Shown here: positions 63,044 to 64,000 of the stretch, in pieces
Numbering within the stretch: position 1 is the first letter of the stretch
How the letters are laid out: each line of letters opens with the position of its first letter
DNA from: Novosphingobium sp. 9
Lineage (GTDB): Bacteria; Pseudomonadota; Alphaproteobacteria; Sphingomonadales; Sphingomonadaceae
Direction: 5' to 3'
Length of the DNA: 64,000 nucleotides
Assembly (NCBI RefSeq): GCF_025340265.1
Contig: NZ_CP022707.1
Location: 1,674,501 to 1,738,500 of the forward strand
Notes under the pieces: model-generated
What the model saw: only the letters and a program-made list of their open reading frames with translations
Told to the model about the DNA's origin: nothing
Database searches by the model: none
Translations under genes and position numbers: made by a program

Positions 63044-64000
63044 ATGCAACACGCCCCCTCGCGACGCCACTATGGCATGGACTGGCTGCGGGTCGGTGCG
63101 TTCGCGCTGCTGATCTTCTACCATGTCGGCTTCGGTTTCACGCCCTGGGGATACCAGACGGCGGGGCGCGGCGTGATCTGGTGGGCGGAAATCCCGCTGC
63201 TGGCGCTCAGTCCCTGGCGGCTGTCGCTGCTGTTCGCGATCTCCGGCTATGCCAGCGCGGCGCTGTTCGTGAAGCAGGGCACGTTTGCCACCAGAGGGGG
63301 AGGGGCGATGTCACCGGCGGGTTCCTGAAAAGCCGCCTCAAGCGTCTGGGCATTCCGCTGCTGTTCGGCCTGATCGTGGTGGTGCCGCCGCAGCCGTTTC
63401 TGGGGCTGGTCCATAGCGGTTATACCCACGGCTACGGCTACTTCATGCTCCACGACGCCTTCAGCTTCCGGCGCGTGGGCGGCGAGAACTTGCCTGCCGA
63501 CATGCACTTGTGGTTCGTGATCTACCTGCTGGCCTATACGCTGGCGCTCTGCGCGCTGTCGCTGCTGCCCACGCGCTGGCTGGCAGCGATGCTGCGCGGC
63601 ACCGAGACGCTGCTGGCAGGGCCAGGCTTGCTGCCGCTGGGCACCCTTATCGTCTTTGCGATCCGCATGTTGCCGGGCGACTGGACCGATACGCACCATT
63701 TCCTGAACGACCCCAATGCGCACCTGCACTATGGGCTGATGTTCCTGTTCGGCATTGCGCTGCGCCGTTCCGAACTGCTGCGTCTGGCGATCGCGAAGCA
63801 GTGGCCTGCCGCTCTGGTAGCGGGCCTCGTCGGCTATGCTGCCGTAGCGTTGGATGCGTGCTTCTACCCCGGCAACGTGCCGACCCCGCCGTTCTGGCAG
63901 GTGCCGGTGATCTTCGCCAAGGCGGTGCAGAGTTGGGGCATCATGATCGCGCTGTTCGGGATCGCCGATCGCTTCTGGAACGTGGACGGCAGCTGGCGCG
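63044..64000 (+). CDS. Acyltransferase-3-like membrane protein, partial at window end, frameshifted
   Basis: N-terminal part of an acyltransferase family 3 membrane protein (O-acetyltransferase-like). The start is MQHAPSRRHYGMDWLRVG, with the family opening MDWLRVGAFALLIFYHVGFGFTPW, then LSLLFAISGYASAALFVKQGT. The frame breaks near 63296-63305 in G runs and continues TGGFLKSRLKRLGIPLLFGLIVVVPPQPFLGLVHSGYTHGYGYF and LWFVIYLLAYTLALCALSLLPT. It runs off the window at 64000, where ADRFWNVDGSW is the last seen. The shift fits one missing G. An in-frame TTG at 63041 is an alternative start. Confidence 0.75.

Overview
The window looks like chromosomal DNA of a GC-rich alphaproteobacterium, most likely a sphingomonad (Novosphingobium-like). 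I base this on the gene content (hrcA-grpE and dnaK-dnaJ units, PhaR, a split pyruvate dehydrogenase locus with a thioesterase, the Acs/GNAT pair, OpgD/OpgH, a large TonB receptor), on the protein sequences, and on an alphaproteobacterial-type heat-shock promoter before dnaK. No rRNA, tRNA, CRISPR array, prophage or transposase gene was seen. Most of the window is core housekeeping sequence.

Layout: 1-5.8 kb holds the end of gshB, a DedA membrane protein, xerC, hemW, a CAP lipoprotein, rdgB and rph. 5.9-14.3 kb is the heat-shock region (hrcA-grpE, then dnaK-dnaJ), interrupted by a glycine-zipper lipoprotein, a repeat-rich gap, a small HExxH protein, a histidine acid phosphatase and a PCuAC copper chaperone. 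14.3-24.6 kb carries a patatin-like protein, radA, cvpA, an Fe-S scaffold-like gene, phaR, proS, a DUF805 protein and rnr. 24.6-32.5 kb is carbon metabolism: UspA, pdhC, a thioesterase and lpdA, SIMPL and PilZ proteins, and a GNAT gene divergent from acsA. 32.6-37.0 kb has an aminotransferase with a LacI regulator, and an alcohol dehydrogenase with a divergent LysR regulator. 37.0-47.9 kb is a long minus-strand envelope region: two glycosyltransferases, a membrane protein, a DUF2141 protein and a polysaccharide-deacetylase-like protein, then opgH, opgD, an HlyD adaptor and a TolC-like lipoprotein. 48.2-60.3 kb has a DEAD-box helicase, a TonB receptor, an ABC-F ATPase, a PMT-family glycosyltransferase, metZ, an HWE-type sensor kinase and apaG. 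60.3-64 kb is more accessory: a LysR regulator, an AT-richer secreted protein, a broken LacI-like gene and a truncated acyltransferase.

The most notable points are these. (1) Seven single-base deletions in six genes, all at short G or C runs and all in the same direction, which suggests under-called homopolymers in the assembly more than real gene decay. (2) A dispersed element of about 135-142 bp with terminal inverted repeats and a central hairpin, present twice in opposite orientation; one copy abuts proS and offers a false start codon. (3) A tight cluster of TolC-like lipoprotein, HlyD adaptor, OpgD and OpgH with no inner-membrane pump, which could be a glucan export system. (4) A GNAT acetyltransferase gene divergent from acsA, a candidate Acs-controlling acetylase.
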